Source of the DNA: an uncultured Ellagibacter sp.
Lineage (GTDB): Bacteria > Actinomycetota > Coriobacteriia > Coriobacteriales > Eggerthellaceae
NCBI GenBank assembly: GCA_934663775.1
Contig: CAKUKU010000001.1
Span: 124,001-188,000 of the forward strand
Length of the DNA stretch: 64,000 bases
Direction: 5' to 3'
Made by a program: the position numbers and the translations under genes. Of the stretch, positions 63,782 through 64,000 are shown piece by piece; the first letter of the stretch is position 1; every line of letters begins with the position of its first letter. A model generated the notes under the pieces. The model saw only the letters and a list, made by a program, of their open reading frames with translations, did not search any database and was not told the DNA's origin.

Positions 63782-64000
63782 TTACGCGAGCTCGGTCTCG
63801 ACCTCGAGCTTGCCCGCGTCCTGCGCCTTGCCATGCGATCCGTCGGCGTTCACGAAGGTGTCGCGTGCCGCGCGGGCCTCGGACTCCTTCTCCGCCAGAT
63901 TCGCCTTCGCGACCGAAATCATCAGCTTGATGCGGTTGAGCTGGTTCACCTCCGACGCGCCCGGATCGTAGTCGACGGCCACGATGTTGCTCTCCGGATA
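63782..64000 (-). CDS. C-terminus of a probable acyl-CoA dehydratase activase-type protein (partial)
   Basis: 72 codons are open to the window edge, reading YPESNIVAVDYDPGASEVNQ and LNRIKLMISVAKANLAEKE, then a charged low-complexity tail to the stop at 63782. The segment VDYDPGASEVNQLNRIKLM is, from memory, close to the C-terminal end of long 2-hydroxyglutaryl-CoA dehydratase activase/reductase proteins. The N-terminus lies outside the window, so the call is tentative. Confidence 0.45.
   Translation of the reverse strand, partial: YPESNIVAVDYDPGASEVNQLNRIKLMISVAKANLAEKESEARAARDTFVNADGSHGKAQDAGKLEVETELA

Noticed and set aside
58638..63971. Very long open frame (about 1777 codons) on the plus strand opposite gltB-gltD
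   Set aside because: It is the antisense shadow of two clear GC-rich genes; composition is His/Arg/Ala-biased nonsense with no start signal or family match.

Overview
The window is GC-rich chromosomal DNA from an anaerobic or microaerobic actinomycete. I read it as Coriobacteriia, most likely Eggerthellaceae. This rests on gene content (Old Yellow Enzyme-type flavin oxidoreductase with a 4Fe-4S cluster, DUF1847 protein, cytochrome bd, solo HipA-like kinase, molybdenum-cofactor genes) and codon bias, not on any marker comparison. No phage, insertion sequence, rRNA operon or CRISPR array is visible. Apart from one accessory stretch, it is a dense core genome in short operons. About sixty protein genes, two tRNAs, several convincing promoters and about a dozen hairpin terminators can be supported.

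Layout: 0-10.7 kb has a GT-C glycosyltransferase divergent from a ChbG-type deacetylase, a Uup-like ABC-F ATPase, a lipoprotein, an MFS exporter, prs-pth and an XRE/zinc-ribbon/TipAS regulator. 11-20.4 kb has the flavin oxidoreductase, glmU, nhaA, hpf, acpP and cydAB, with an extra 59-residue membrane protein behind cydB. 20.6-27.5 kb is an AT-richer accessory island. 27.6-35.6 kb has alr-udg-folC, moeA, mogA, eno and ecfT. 35.7-39.1 kb is the alpha-type operon infA-rpmJ-rpsM-rpsK-rpsD-rpoA-rplQ, followed by tRNA-Gln and tRNA-Lys, xpt, a putative metal exporter divergent from a DUF554 gene, and a DUF1847 gene. 43-45.6 kb has a structured tandem repeat, groEL and groES with a CIRCE element. 45.7-51 kb has a BceAB-like ABC transporter divergent from a two-component system. 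51-57 kb has MOSC, rsmI-ygjP, a UPF0261/PEP-hydrolase-like pair and a HipA-like kinase. 57-63.5 kb is gltBD, and the last 219 bases hold the C-terminus of another gene.

The most interesting part is 20.6-27.5 kb. A leftward operon encodes an HPr-kinase-like protein, a PqqD-like recognition protein and an S24/S26 peptidase homologue whose nucleophile Ser is Cys. A divergent rightward operon encodes an FmdE-family protein, a nucleotidyltransferase, a TSCPD-Tat-FecB/BtuF fusion, a protein starting with a YxxPxL motif and a pentaglycine, and a lipoprotein. PqqD-like, HprK-like and nucleotidyltransferase genes together recall kinase-tailored lasso-peptide clusters, but no cyclase, radical SAM enzyme or exporter is present. 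I infer a non-canonical RiPP-like or metal-linked system; its function is unknown.

Other points for follow-up are an in-frame palindromic insertion in folC, three ~93-bp repeats with C(UUCG)G hairpins upstream of groEL's 3' end, a possible 145-bp MITE-like element, a Fur-like box at cydA, 11-bp-phased half-sites upstream of gltB, and promoter-terminator-gene arrangements at two molybdenum-related genes. All start sites were chosen by eye from Shine-Dalgarno spacing and family alignment from memory; no database search was possible.
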